A DNA stretch of 64,000 bases from Amphiura filiformis (Eukaryota > Echinodermata > Ophiuroidea > Amphilepidida > Amphiuridae). Shown here piece by piece: positions 24,950-35,755 of this stretch. The notes below the pieces were generated by a model, which saw nothing but the letters and a program-made list of their open reading frames with translations, was not told the origin of the DNA and made no database searches. Position 1 is the stretch's first letter; each line of letters starts with the position of its first letter. Where the stretch lies: contig NC_092639.1 in assembly GCF_039555335.1 (NCBI RefSeq), forward strand, positions 32,086,353 to 32,150,352, given 5' to 3'. A program made the position numbers and the translations under genes.

Positions 24950-25621
24950 TGAATAAAACAGGAGGATGTGAGTTCATAAGGGCAATGTCGGGGATTATAG
25001 GTCACAATCGATGTGGAGAGATGAGAGGTCCGACCAACAGCCATAGCGAATGGTTCATGTTCAACTAATTCCAGCGGACGGTCTGTGGCTAGTAAGGAAT
25101 CGTCTTTGACCACACGCGCAGATCTGTCTCGTCAGGAAGATATTTAATATCCCGAATTTATAATAGGCCTATGCCTACCAGTTCCATCGTATAACCGATC
25201 TGCTAGAGAATATTTGTTACCATGTTTAATAAATTCGTATTTATCGTATAATAAAATGTAGCCAAATGTATATTATGTGTCACACGGTTTTCTGCTGAAC
25301 CACTAGCAGGCTATGTTACCACATCTATGACAATGACAAAGGTGAATTTTGATGATTTTACGATCGTCCGGATGAGCAAATCACTGAATGGGTCTTTAGT
25401 TCCTCCTCTCCTTATCCTGCCAATATTATATGAATCAAAGAAAAATAAAGAAAAAATAAAATTAAACAAGAAAAAAGACAAAGAAAAGAAACAATAAAAG
25501 AAAAACAATAGAATAAATTAAACTAAATATGAAAAAAAAATGATCACGAAAGGAGTCTTTAGAAAATGCAAGAAAATATAAATGAAAAGTTTGAACAATA
25601 TTTTGTTTATAAAAGTTTGTG

Positions 25622-25707
25622 TGACCGTGATGAGGCTCGAACTCACCATCTTCCGATCTAAAGAACCAAAGTCTTATGCCTTGCCAAGTGAGCTATGCTC
25701 GTGAGAT
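25622..25707 (-). mobile_element. tRNA-like sequence, anticodon loop with TTG
   Basis: The - strand reads GAGCATAGCTCACTTGGCAA (A box), AAGA-CTTTGGT-TCTT as an anticodon arm (TTG, Gln-like), and GGTGAGTTCGAGCCTCATC as T arm and B box. It lies inside the right half of the large foldback in intron 5 of gene A. Confidence 0.45.
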
Positions 25708-26208
25708 GCGAAATAAAGATAAAATAATACATTGTATACCTGCTTGTGTCGGTAAATGATTTGCTCAAATTCCATAATGATATAATATTGTGGAGGGCGC
25801 TAGCGTGAAATATGCTATCATCACAGTCGCTTCTATTCCTTATAGACGGGTTTCTACGGTATTTAAAGAAAAATACAGTTTTCCACACATTAGTTATTAT
25901 TGACTACTTCAAAGTTATTATAGTGTAGGCGCTATAGGCATAAAGCGACGTGACTTCTTTATATCAATTGAAACCATATACTTTACTATTTTGATTTTTT
26001 CCATAAATACATAGTTACAATCTGATCCAATCGGCTTTCAAAACATTTTTGATCGAGAAACCTTTGTTGACAGAATTTCCGAGCGAGTTTCACTGCGAAA
26101 AACAACAACAACGACATAAATAACAACAACTATATCATTTTCTAAAAGGGGTTGTCTTAGCCCTTGCACAACTTTCAAACTGTTTTATACTTCATCATTA
26201 TTTTTCAG

Positions 26209-26317
26209 ATGATGCATTGCCAATGTGTTTTATAATAGCATTCATATCTACCACTCTCTTGGTAGTGTTTCTCATAATGTGTTGTGTTCTTGGTGTCTAT
26301 GCAGCTAAGACTAACAG
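26209..26317 (+). CDS. Gene A exon 6: transmembrane segment
   Basis: This 109-nt exon is phase 1 in and phase 2 out. The acceptor is a T-rich TTTTTCAG and the donor GTAAGA at 26318. It encodes residues 227-262: about 27 hydrophobic residues (PMCFIIAFISTTLLVVFL, then IMCCVLGVY) followed by A-A-K-T-N as the start of the cytoplasmic side. This is a single-pass type I membrane anchor. Two adjacent cysteines near its inner face (251-252) could be palmitoylated, which is inference. The phases match those of the transmembrane exon of gene B. A 267-bp MITE begins 12 nt after the donor. Confidence 0.75.
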
Positions 26318-26329
26318 GTAAGATCGCTA

Positions 26330-26596
26330 CACTGCAAAAACTATTTTACTCAACTAAAAAGGTCACAACTCAACAGTTGAGTAAAAAATTACTCAACATT
26401 GAGCTCATTAGGCCTATACTAAGTAGGTCACAACTCATCAAATGAGTATAATTACTCAACATTGAGCTCATGTTGAGTAATTTTTTACTCATTTGTTGAG
26501 TGGTGACCAATATGAGCTCAATGTTGAGTAATTTTTTACTCAAATTTTTTACTCAACTGTTGAGTTGTGACATTTTTACCTAATATTTTTGCAGTG
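26330..26596. mobile_element. 267-bp MITE 12 nt after the transmembrane exon donor
   Basis: Ends CACTGCAAAAA and TTTTTGCAGTG, flanked by TA on both sides (26328-26329, 26597-26598). The interior is made of ACTCAACATTGAGCTCA and GTCACAACTCAACAGTTGAG palindromic words. Confidence 0.85.
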
Positions 26597-26927
26597 TAAA
26601 TGTATAAAGGGCTCCGTCCGTTTTGAGAAGTTTTTTAGTTCATGTTGATCGTTTAGCGGTACAAAGACGTACATGTATGTCCAATACCTCTTAAAACCCT
26701 GTATGGTTGCATGAACTCACTGATGGTATATAGGTGCATGTATGCCCTGTATCTATGTACGTCGGTACAGTACAGTATGATACGCATACAGTGGGTGAAT
26801 GGACATACGTCTTTGTGCCACTGAGCCGTTTATTTTTAATTAAAATTCACAGTAGCAGTGTGAGAGGTAACTCATGAATCTCGACTACAAATCGGTAGTA
26901 GTCATTGCATCACAATAGGCGGATGCA

Positions 26928-27287
26928 ATGTTATTATTTTACATTAACTCCACGTGGTTGAACCAATCACCAATGTTTTGTTTGCGTATTTTTTTTTGTT
27001 TAAACCTTGCCAGATATAATTCGCAAAGAGCAATGTCCTCAATTTTAAAGATGTTAGTGTCTAACCGTAATACTGCATTGGTTGCTAACGAGGGCACGGT
27101 GGTGCCAGAAACTGGTAAAACAGACTCAAACAGGCTCGTTGCGCGAGCCCCCCCGCAAGCCATGTCAGAGGAGCCTGACCTACACGCCAAAGAACAGCAC
27201 TCGGCCGCGGCCAATGTGAGCATTGCTCCGATCTGGCATGATTTTTATACCGTGCCGAATATTAAAGTTAAGTTGCCCCTGTTTTAA
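26928..27287 (+). pseudogene. Locally GC-rich ORF, possible fragment of a mobile element
   Basis: A 119-codon ORF in the intron after the transmembrane exon. From about 27030 the DNA is more GC-rich than its surroundings and is open on both strands (+: NRNTALVANEGTVVPETGK; -: FESVLPVSGTTVPSLATNA). Both look protein-like. The AT-rich first third is probably not coding. I do not recognise the family. It may be an old exon or a mobile-element fragment. Confidence 0.25.
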
Positions 27288-28469
27288 ACATGGTTTTTTC
27301 AAGTTGCTGTCGTAACTGCCTGTCATTAACTTGATAACATGGCACACCAAAGCACATAATTCGAGGTACTCAGTGATATCAGCTATTATTAGATCATATT
27401 AGACTTAAAATATATAATATCATATTTACAAAAGTATATTTATAGATAGCTAAAGGCCTTTGGTACGGAAATAGATTATTGTTCATGTATCATATCCTTA
27501 CGAATCCAATAATAATCATCACAAACGTCTACTGTAATCACAGATAACGTCACCATCGTGACCACATGTTTACATGGAAGGATTGATAATGATATATTAA
27601 ACACCAACATCCCGTATTTATTTGATATCATAATTTGATTCAATTTTGACTATTTTTGGCCATTTAATACTCGTATAATTTGGTTCATTTTTGCTTAACA
27701 TGCTTAAAGAGGTGCCCCCAGATCAACAGCCTCGTCCCCAAGATCCACTTTATTCTAAATGGAGATTTCGGCAATTTAGAATTTTTCTCCTATAATCCCT
27801 GTGACATTTTAGACCTGAAACCATGTTCCGTCCAGATGATGTAAACGATGATATGATTTGATAGCCTCAACCACCATGCTGGTAACCACTCATAGGCCTA
27901 CTGTAAATCAATCAATAGCCCTCTGCGATCCCGTTTTTCTTTATACATGCATGGTTATTCAGTTATGATCCCAACTTCGACATTTTACGGTAATTCATTT
28001 AAAGGGATATTTAATGAGCTGAGTCTCACCCCCCCCCCCCCACACACACACTTTTCTAACATTTTTTTAATGAGATTTAAAATGCCATGTACAACCTCAG
28101 TTTGTGTGCAACAAATTTCATCCAGATTCATTCACTTGACAAAAATATTGCCATTTTTATATTTTTGTTCTGAACAGAACGAAGCCCTACATACTGCAGT
28201 TACTGTCCGTTTTCCTATACACAATACATAGTGCTCTTTCCCATTGACGCGTGACCTCTACAAATAGCCCTACGTTAAAAGTATGGGGATATGACTAGTT
28301 AACGTCGCTGTGTGAAAAATAACCGGCCAATATTAAAAGTAGGCCTACAGATGGTTTTAATGGAAATCTGTATTTGGAACATATGAGATTTGTTAAAGAT
28401 TTAATGCAGTTATAAACTCCTTATTCGATTTGTATTTTGCATACCCTAAAGAAAATACAAAAATGTGCA

Positions 28470-29115
28470 CAAGGGGCACGTTCGCCCTTTTGAGGATGGG
28501 GCATGTTCGCCCTTTATCTTCCCCGGGCGGACTTACCCCAAACTGGAGGGCGGACCTGCCCCATCAGCGTATTATGCAAAATATTGATAATTATACCATT
28601 AAACAAGGTAAAACTACTGAAAAGCATGTTTTTTAAAGTTATGTGGTATCAGTATTACTCATACCACCGTTTATGTCCTAATCCATAATCTCCCCGAAGT
28701 TGTAAACATGATACGTTTAAGCTCACTTTGGACCCCTTCATTTTACCCTGACCCGACTCCTGCAACAAATTTAGTGACTCCCCAGAAGAGAATGAATGCC
28801 CTGTATACTCTTGCTAAATGCTTGCATGGAATATGTTATTGTTACGCAATGTTTAAACCTTTTTTTGTGATAAGGGTGAACTTACCCCACCATATGGGCG
28901 AACCTGCCCCAATATGGGGCAAGTTCGCCACTTTGCAAAAACTTTTTTGTTTGCTCTATCCTGTTGCTATTGTAAGGCCTATAGTTCTGGGATTGTGGTC
29001 GTATATAGCTAAGACATAGGGCTTTCACATGGGCTAATCAGGTCATCCCTAACCATACAATTGACATCGCTAGGCTGGTCAGAAAAAAATAGGGCGAACA
29101 CTCCCCGCTCTCCCC
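28470..29115. mobile_element. Inverted-repeat element rich in GGGCGAAC / GTTCGCCC
   Basis: Left GGGGCACGTTCGCCC, right AGGGCGAACACTCCCC; internal repeats ATGGGCGAACCTGCCCCA and GGGGCAAGTTCGCCA. A 45-bp direct repeat (TTAACGTCGCTGTGTGAAAA...) lies outside it at 28297 and 29242. 29116-29196 is duplicated at 29283-29363. Confidence 0.65.
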
Positions 29116-29363
29116 TACTCTTCTAAAGTTCTAGAAAATATAGTTTTTTAACATGTCCTAAGTTTTTAGCTAATTTAGATGTTTGGAAATATTCGTACTT
29201 TGGTGTTTTAGTTAATGTTATAGGTAATAGTACATTGCCTAGTTAACGTCGCTGTGTGAAAAATAACCGGCCAATATTAAAAGTACTCTTCTAAAATTCT
29301 AGACAATATAGTTTTGTAACATGTCCTAAATTTTTAGCTATTTTAGGTGTTTGGAGAGGGTCG

Positions 29364-30775
29364 CACTTTTGTGTTTTAGGAAGGATATGTAAACGACAGA
29401 TAACACCAAAAATATGAAGAAATTATTTCCAAACCGTGTTAAGTCAACAATCATTATGTTGCTCATTTTCAAGAATGCTGGTTTACAAAAACAGGCAATT
29501 GTCTCATTTCGTGAACAAAGGTACACATACCATTGTTTCCTTTCGTTTCCTTTATAATCGGTTACCCAACTGAAGCTATAATACCAGCTTTATTGCGATA
29601 TCGCACATGAAAACAGACACTTGTGCACAACCAGAGAATTTAATCAGTTGAGCTGTTTCAATGAGTGTTATCTTGGTTTAATAGCTTTTAATGGGGTTAA
29701 GTCCTGCAAAGGTCGAGATGAATTCTACTGTAGACATGACTGCATCATGACGCAATCATAATCAACTGAAATTCTGTGAAAAAGCTTCTTTTTTAGGCCT
29801 AGGCTACTGTAATAGCCTACTATAAAAAGAGGATGTTAGATTCACGAAACACTCCTTTAAAAAGGAAAAACGAGGAAAAAGCAAACTTGACGAGAGTGCG
29901 TGCAGGTAAACTAAATTTACTTGCACAAATTGATAAAAGATATTACACCGTCAGGCACCCTCTGTCTGCATACGCGATCTTCACTTCAGTGAAGCGCCGC
30001 CATCTTTTAACATGACTTCCGTGCAGCGCCATCTTTTTAAATTAATGTGAAATTTCGAAAGTTAAGCAAATTTTGTTGAATTCATTAGTCAAGAGGATGA
30101 GTCATAATTTACACTACATTTACATTCACAAACCAGTGATAAGGGGAGGCGAATGGAAGAATTTAAGATTTTTTTAAAATCTTAATCCTAAATAATACCA
30201 AATCCAAAGTTGTATTGATTACCCTAAATCAAAACGGGAACTCAATACATTGCATGTATTTCAACCTCTACAGACAATTTTTGATATGATCAACCAAAAT
30301 CAGTCGGAAGTCGAAATATTGATTTTGAGATATAGCCACAAAAAATTTAAAAAAAGTATTTCCATTTGTTTCCTAATGATTTGTAAAATCTTTAACCATT
30401 AACGTTAACTGCTCACATCTTTTAAACTGATTGTCCAAATTCAATGGGATTTTCTGCAAAATGTCGCTTTGCAAACGCTGTTTACAAAAAAAACATAAGA
30501 AACTATGAAATTTGAATATCCGACTTCAGACTGGTTTTGGAAATGTCATTGCCTACTACATTAAATCAAAACGGAACTCTATGAACGTAATACTAAAAGC
30601 TGTATAGAAAATGTGTACTAATTTGCACGATAAATGTGTGTTTTTGTGAATGTTTTCTGTGATTTGCGATTGTTATACGGTGAAAAATAAACCTTATTTC
30701 TGTATAGACCTATACCACAATCAGGCACTTTTGCCGGGGTCCTCAATATTAATCTCATGCCCGCGCTTATAGCAA
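29364..30775. other. Intron, no gene seen
   Basis: Contains segments (AAATCAAAACGGGAACTC, AATTTGCACGATAAATGTGT) repeated at about 30227, 30562 and 32066. No convincing exon. Confidence 0.4.
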
Positions 30776-31285
30776 GTCGTTGGGGTCATAACGCATTGGG
30801 CTTGCTAAGATGTTCCAGACGGCTTGTGCTCCTTCGTAATTATTTTTGGGCACTATAATCAAGTCTGGCAACATGTTTGAGAGCGACGTCTCTGATTAGT
30901 CATTTTTCCTATTCTACATATGATTTCATCTCATCCCCCCCCCTCATTAAATCTTAAAACGAACAGAATAAACATTTAGCTTCTAAAATACGTATAAAGG
31001 AGGTACTCGTGAGTAGACTTTTCCCGATGCACTAAAACGCTCGAATAGACGTATACAAATAACGTGAGATACAGTTACCACAGTGTAACCAAGCAAAAAA
31101 CAAGACCAGGGTTAATTTTGCAAAGTTAAAAAAGATCACCGTTTTTAAAGATAAATAAATAAATGAATCATGGCTGCAATACCCAAAACAGGCTGTTACA
31201 AATTGACCAATCAGAGACGTATCTCCCAAGCTGACGAAGGAGCAACAAGCCATGAACCGAGTTAACTCAATTTCGAGACGATGAG
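30776..31285. mobile_element. Inverted-repeat element, copy 1 (with 34640 copy)
   Basis: Left TTGTGCTCCTTCGTAATTAT and GAGCGACGTCTCTGATTAG; right CAATCAGAGACGTATCTCCC and GCTGACGAAGGAGCAACAAG. The element and about 650 bp downstream of it are duplicated at 34640-35800. Confidence 0.7.
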
Positions 31286-31859
31286 CTTGGGTATATACCC
31301 TGGAAAAGTGATGGTGCGATATTTGTAAAAGATTTAGTGAATGTGTATAGGGCCAGGGAAAGTAGAATTACACATCGCATAATAGCATTGGACTGTCTAT
31401 TCGATGGTCTGGGGTTCAGGACCTACCGCACAAGCTGACAAAATATCCGGGTTTTTTTTTTCGCTGGCTTATCTGCTATTCATGCATAATATGTTTCCGA
31501 TGTAATTTCATGTTACAAAATGAAAGTGTGCGATATGTGGCTCTCCTTTCCCCTGTAGGCCTATAATTGATGCGGTTAAGCATAATTTTCATGTGCTATA
31601 ATTTGTAATATTTTGAATGTGTATATGTTGCAGTCCATCATTTGTAATCCTTTCCCCTTGTTGTCACTAAAAATGGTTAATTTGTTTTTTTCATTTTCTC
31701 ATTTGTCTCATTATTTGCAATTAATGTTCATTCTCAATCCCCACCCCTATCATGCCACTAATATTATATTCTGTGTTTTTGATAATAATTATTTTCATTT
31801 CCTTATTAACAACCAAACATTTGATATTAAGATACAGGGATTCTTCCCTATTTTCACAG

Positions 31860-31953
31860 CATCCACAGCCAAGGTGGCCTTCACACTTATCATGAAGTAG
31901 GGCCTACGTATCATGAAGTAAGGCCTATGTATGAAGTGATACACGCAGAGTAA
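31860..31953 (+). CDS. Gene A candidate alternative tail exon (tyrosine-repeat tail)
   Basis: A possible terminal exon. After a TTTTCACAG acceptor, phase 2 (as delivered by the transmembrane exon) gives 30 residues then TAA at 31951. The reading contains TYHEVGP, TYHEVRP and MYEVIHAE, so three Y-x-x-V/I motifs 7 residues apart, produced by a 21-bp tandem repeat. Spliced to exon 6 it would give a 293-aa protein. The segment is a diverged duplicate of the start of exon 8 at 35756, where the same frame reads NYEVIYAEQ. It may be an alternative 3' exon or a dead duplicate. In phase 1 the same segment gives a 13-residue end instead. Confidence 0.3.
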
Positions 31954-33039
31954 TACATAATGAACCTGACCAATGATAAGGGGGAAAAAGGAGGAATTGA
32001 CGAGGTTTGGATTGTTTTATTTTAAACATTAAAATACCCAAATTGATGCCTAATAGCTACATTAATTAAATCAAAACGGGAACTCCATACGTTTTTTGTA
32101 AAAGCCAGAAAATGTGTGTAAATTTGCACGATAATGTCTGTCTTTGTGAATGTTTCATTACGGAGTTCTGCTTTCACATAAATAGACCTTTTTCTTTACA
32201 GCTTATCCCAATAAAACGCAACACTTTGAGTTGAGGACCATTAAAGGCAAAATATAATTTTCTGTGCATCTTCCTTGCTCAAAATAGGGTAAGCTTGCAA
32301 TATTTTGTGCGCTTCGCAATAAATATAGCAAAATTCGCCACCATTTTGGGCTTAAATTTTTCGCGTACAAATGTCCCTGAAAAACGGAACAAAAAATGCT
32401 TTCCCCCACGTATACCCCACCCCAACTTTAATGCTCCCGCCGCCACTAAGAAACATAACCCTAAAAGAAATCCCATGTCGATCTCAGCTTAAATGTATAC
32501 GAATCCATCGAGCCAAGTGATGGTCAGAATTCAGTCGGCCATTACTGGGTCCCATCTGCACAAAATTGGTGTTGTGACTGCCCAATTGGATGGATTAAAT
32601 CCGCTTAAAAATCGATGTTGAATTCTATTGTGCTGTAAACTGTCATCAATTCTTTTCTCTATCTGTAACACGGGTGATGGAATGCAGTTTAATATCACCG
32701 CCAAGGCCACACCATTTCACATTTAGGTACGTGGGATAGACCTAATTAGGGGGGACCCAGCTATGACTGCCATTAATTGAGGTGGCAGCGAGGAATGCGT
32801 GAAAATGGATTCGTCTATATAGGCATGCATGCATGTCGTGGCTATCACATTTGGGAAAATCGGTAATAAATGACTGAAAATAACCGATTAATTTACATTT
32901 GTGTTCATAATTGAGTTATATCAGAGGCGAATCTGTAGTTATTGTAACTTATGTCTAGATCAGCTTATACTGTTCGCCACATCTGAGAATATTATTGAAA
33001 TTCTATCGTTTGTTTGAATTAACGAATGGGAAAATATGT

Positions 33040-33290
33040 TAGGTCCCTTTCATCCCAGCTATAGGCTATACACTTTAAACACATATCATAAGATTTATAA
33101 AGTTTACTCTGAGGACTGTTAAATATCAAAAAAAAAAATAATATTGTTCATAAAATTTGTATTAGGCCTATATCGCGAATTTAAAAAAAAATCAAAATTA
33201 TTTGATATCAAAAGGATATTCCTCGTATTCAAAATGCAATTTGATGTATCTGATGTGCTCCCTAGTCTCACAAAATACTGATATAAAGGC
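33040..33290. mobile_element. Partial, diverged copy of the TTAA foldback family
   Basis: TTATAAAGTTTACTCTGAGG, AAAATTATTTGATATCA and GTATTCAAAATGCAATTTGA match the right arm of 36853-37508. The termini are lost. Confidence 0.55.
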
Positions 33291-33399
33291 TCGGATGCTT
33301 TCTTTTAGGGGTAATTAGTTCACCCGAGCTGTGAGAGCAACTGATAGTAGCGATGCTGTTTGACCCATGATGACATTTTGACATGTTCTCGTCATATTG

Positions 33400-33840
33400 A
33401 GGGTTCTTTTTACCACTTTTTGAGCCCGATTGGGCATACTCTAACCTTTGACCCCATATGACCTTCGCCCTCGAGTGAACTCGATTTGATTTTGCTGATA
33501 CTCCCGTTTACTTTCACCAAGTTTAAGCCAAATCGGGCGAAGTTTAAATTTTCGCCCCTGGATGACCTTTGAACTCGGATGACCTCGATTATATTTTTAC
33601 GTGTTCCCCACATAGGATTCCACCCACCAAGTTTAAGCCTGATCGGACAAAGTTTGAAATTTGAACCCTACGTAATGACTTTGACCTCGGTTGACCTTCA
33701 GTTTATTTCGCACATATATCCCCCTCGTAGCAAGGATTGCACCCAGCAAGTGTGGGCCCGATCGGACAAAGTTTGAAATTTGAACCTTCCATGACCTTTG
33801 ACCTCTACCTCCGATGACTTTGAAACCCACCCGGTCAACG
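33400..33840. repeat. Degenerate tandem repeat rich in nuclear-receptor half-sites
   Basis: About four units of roughly 105 bp sharing CACCAAGTTTAAGC, GATCGGACAAAGTTTGAAAT and TGACCTTTGAC. 33792-33804 (TGACCTTTGACCT) is a perfect DR1 on the - strand. Confidence 0.7.
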
Positions 33841-34378
33841 GTTTTTCCCACTACGGTACCTATCTATATCCGAAATATCGGATCGATGCGTCGAAGCGCG
33901 GCGAAACGCATAGCCGGGCGGACAGACAGACACCCCCCCCCCCGACAACCACACACACTTCGCTCATTATTTTAGTGGTGTGCCTATATATGGTCTCAAA
34001 GCAAAGTGTTGCGTTTTTTATTGAGGAAACACTGTAATACCCCAATCATGCATTTTTGACGGTGTTCGCAATATTTATGGTGGTATATTCGTATAGGACC
34101 TCGCGCAGCCTCAACGTAACCTCTTTGGGGTCCCGTTCGGCCCCATCGCGGGGGCCGCGTGGAGACTGCGGTTCGGGAAATTGCATTGTTCCGATTAGGT
34201 CTTTCCATATTAGGGTGAGGCGGCAGTAGCTAAAAATTACATGTCCCGTTTACCCGTTACCATGGTTACAACGACCTTTTACCAAGGCTTTCCAAATCAA
34301 TCAATGATATTGATACAACGTTCAAGATGGTAGACCTGGTTTTAGATTTAGAGGCCTGAACGTTGCTGATTTTTTCAG

Positions 34379-34551
34379 ATACACCATCAGGGATATCACT
34401 CAACAGATTGCTCAGCGTTTAAACAAAAAATCTAACGAATCGGCTCCACTATATACTCAGACGTTGGACGGGCAAGTTGTGCATCGAGAAAGGTACGACC
34501 ACCTAGTGACACTTTCCTCATACGACAGACTGGACAGACAAAATTTTACAG
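34379..34551 (+). CDS. Gene A exon 7: cytoplasmic tail exon with paired YxxL motifs
   Basis: This 173-nt exon is phase 2 in (matching exon 6) and phase 1 out. The acceptor is TTTTTTCAG and the donor GTATGC at 34552. It encodes residues 263-320, a hydrophilic tail: RYTIRDITQQIAQRLNKK, then PLYTQTL and ERYDHLVTLSSYDRLDR. YDHL and YDRL are Y-x-x-L motifs five residues apart, close to an ITAM but with a shorter spacer than the usual 6-12. SSYDRL also fits the ITIM consensus (S/I/V/L-x-Y-x-x-I/V/L). Such tyrosines are typical docking sites for SH2 proteins; use here is inferred. Spliced directly to 35756 in phase 1 it adds 11 residues (ASTDNLATITK) and stops, giving a 331-aa protein. Confidence 0.6.
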
Positions 34552-34639
34552 GTATGCAGATGAGGTGGTGATACGGATCTAGCATAAATTTTCACAAATC
34601 TGCTTGAATTGCTATTTTATACCACCATAAATTTTCTCT

Positions 34640-35330
34640 TATGGCAAGCCCTTGGGGTCATAACGCTTTGGAATCGCTTCGAATGTTGGGCTTCTATCCA
34701 GACGGTTGTGCTGCTCCTTCGTCACTAATTCGGGCACTAATCAAGTCTAACGGCACGTTTGAGAGTGACGTATATGATTTGTCACCTTTACCATTCTACC
34801 GTAAATATTCACCAAAAGGCGCACATGAGCTCCTTTTTTTGCACTTTTAGTTTGTGCCTTAAATTCCAGTTATGTCAAAGGAGCCCATATGCGCCATTAG
34901 GCGAATCTTTACGGGATTTTACGACGGTTGATTTCCATTCACAACCTCCGTTTAATTCTTCACAAGAAAAACGTACATATCCTAAATATGTCTGTTATAC
35001 TCATCTTACTCAAAGGGGTACAACGGGGTCCTAATAATTTTTTTAGACGCACTAAAATTTCAATTAAGCGCCCAAGTAACGTGGGTAATTGTAAGACTTA
35101 CCTTTGTTCGGTTGCGCTCATTTTTGAGAGAAAAAAAACCTGCCATTTACGGTATATAAGCCTATACAAAAAACAACATTTCAGTAAGACAAGGATGGAT
35201 TAAGTTTGGAAATAAATCACATTTTTGAAAGAAAAATATTAATTTTAAAAGGTGTTCAGCATTTAGCAATCAGAGGCGTTTCTATACCAAGTTGACGAAG
35301 GAGCCAAAACCCGTCTGAAGCCATGAATAT
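34640..35330. mobile_element. Inverted-repeat element, copy 2
   Basis: Left CCAGACGGTTGTGCTGCTCC; right AGTTGACGAAGGAGCC and CGTCTGAAGCC. Shares GGGTCATAACGC and GCACTAATCAAGTCT-type words with 30776-31285. It lies between tail exons 7 and 7b of gene A. Confidence 0.7.
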
Positions 35331-35434
35331 GGAGTTTTTGATTTCCACGACGGATGGTCATGCGTATTGTATAATTTGCACGACTGCGCATTGCGAAGTC
35401 GACGACAACAACGTTTGGTGTTTTACCGTCGCAG

Positions 35435-35554
35435 AACCATCCGTAGTGGAAATCGAAACCTCGCTATTAACTCGAGTTCGGACGGTGAGATCGAGAGTGC
35501 GTCGTACCCTGGAGTGTTGCATGATGGGATATGTGAAAAAGGTTTATTGGATGG
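35435..35554 (+). CDS. Gene A candidate exon 7b: alternative tail exon
   Basis: A 120-nt candidate, phase 2 in and phase 2 out, so it would connect the transmembrane exon (phase 2) to the long frame of exon 8 (phase 2). The acceptor is ACCGTCGCAG and the proposed donor GTAGGA. In this frame it reads RTIRSGNRNLAINSSSDG, then EIESASYPGVLHDG, an ordinary-looking hydrophilic tail. Its start resembles the start of exon 7 (A-TACACCATCAGG there, A-ACCATCCGTAGT here), so the two may be related alternatives. A stronger GTGAGA donor lies inside it at 35485 and would deliver phase 0 when entered from exon 7. The frame choice is uncertain. Confidence 0.35.
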
Positions 35555-35755
35555 GTAGGACTTCGCATGTATGCACTAAAAGTGGTAATTTGTTTTTATT
35601 CCATTGTCTTATTTGCAATCAATGTTCATTCACAACCGCCTGCATCATCTTGCCACTAATATTGTGTGTCTTTCATTTCATTCCTTCTTAACAACCGCAA
35701 ATATTTGATATTAAGATATATTCATGGATTCTTAATATATTCCCTATTTCCACAG

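Larger units (their letters stand above)
22638..26180. mobile_element. 3.5-kb foldback filling intron 5 of gene A
   Basis: The left arm (22638-22874: AAAGGCTAAGACAACCC, ACTATATATAATTAAAAGTA, GGAAAACTGTATTTTTCTTT) is the reverse complement of the right arm (25855-26180: AAGAAAAATACAGTTTTCC, AAAGCGACGTGACTTC, GGGTTGTCTTAGCCCTTGC). The left arm is interrupted by a TA-flanked MITE. The loop contains tRNA-like pieces, a T-rich tract and MITE-family copies at 24333 and 24651. The right arm ends about 30 bp before the transmembrane exon. Confidence 0.75.

Noticed and set aside
31330..31445. Possible tRNA-like sequence with GGGGTTCAGGACC
   Set aside because: The B box deviates from consensus and no A box or stem pairing could be found.
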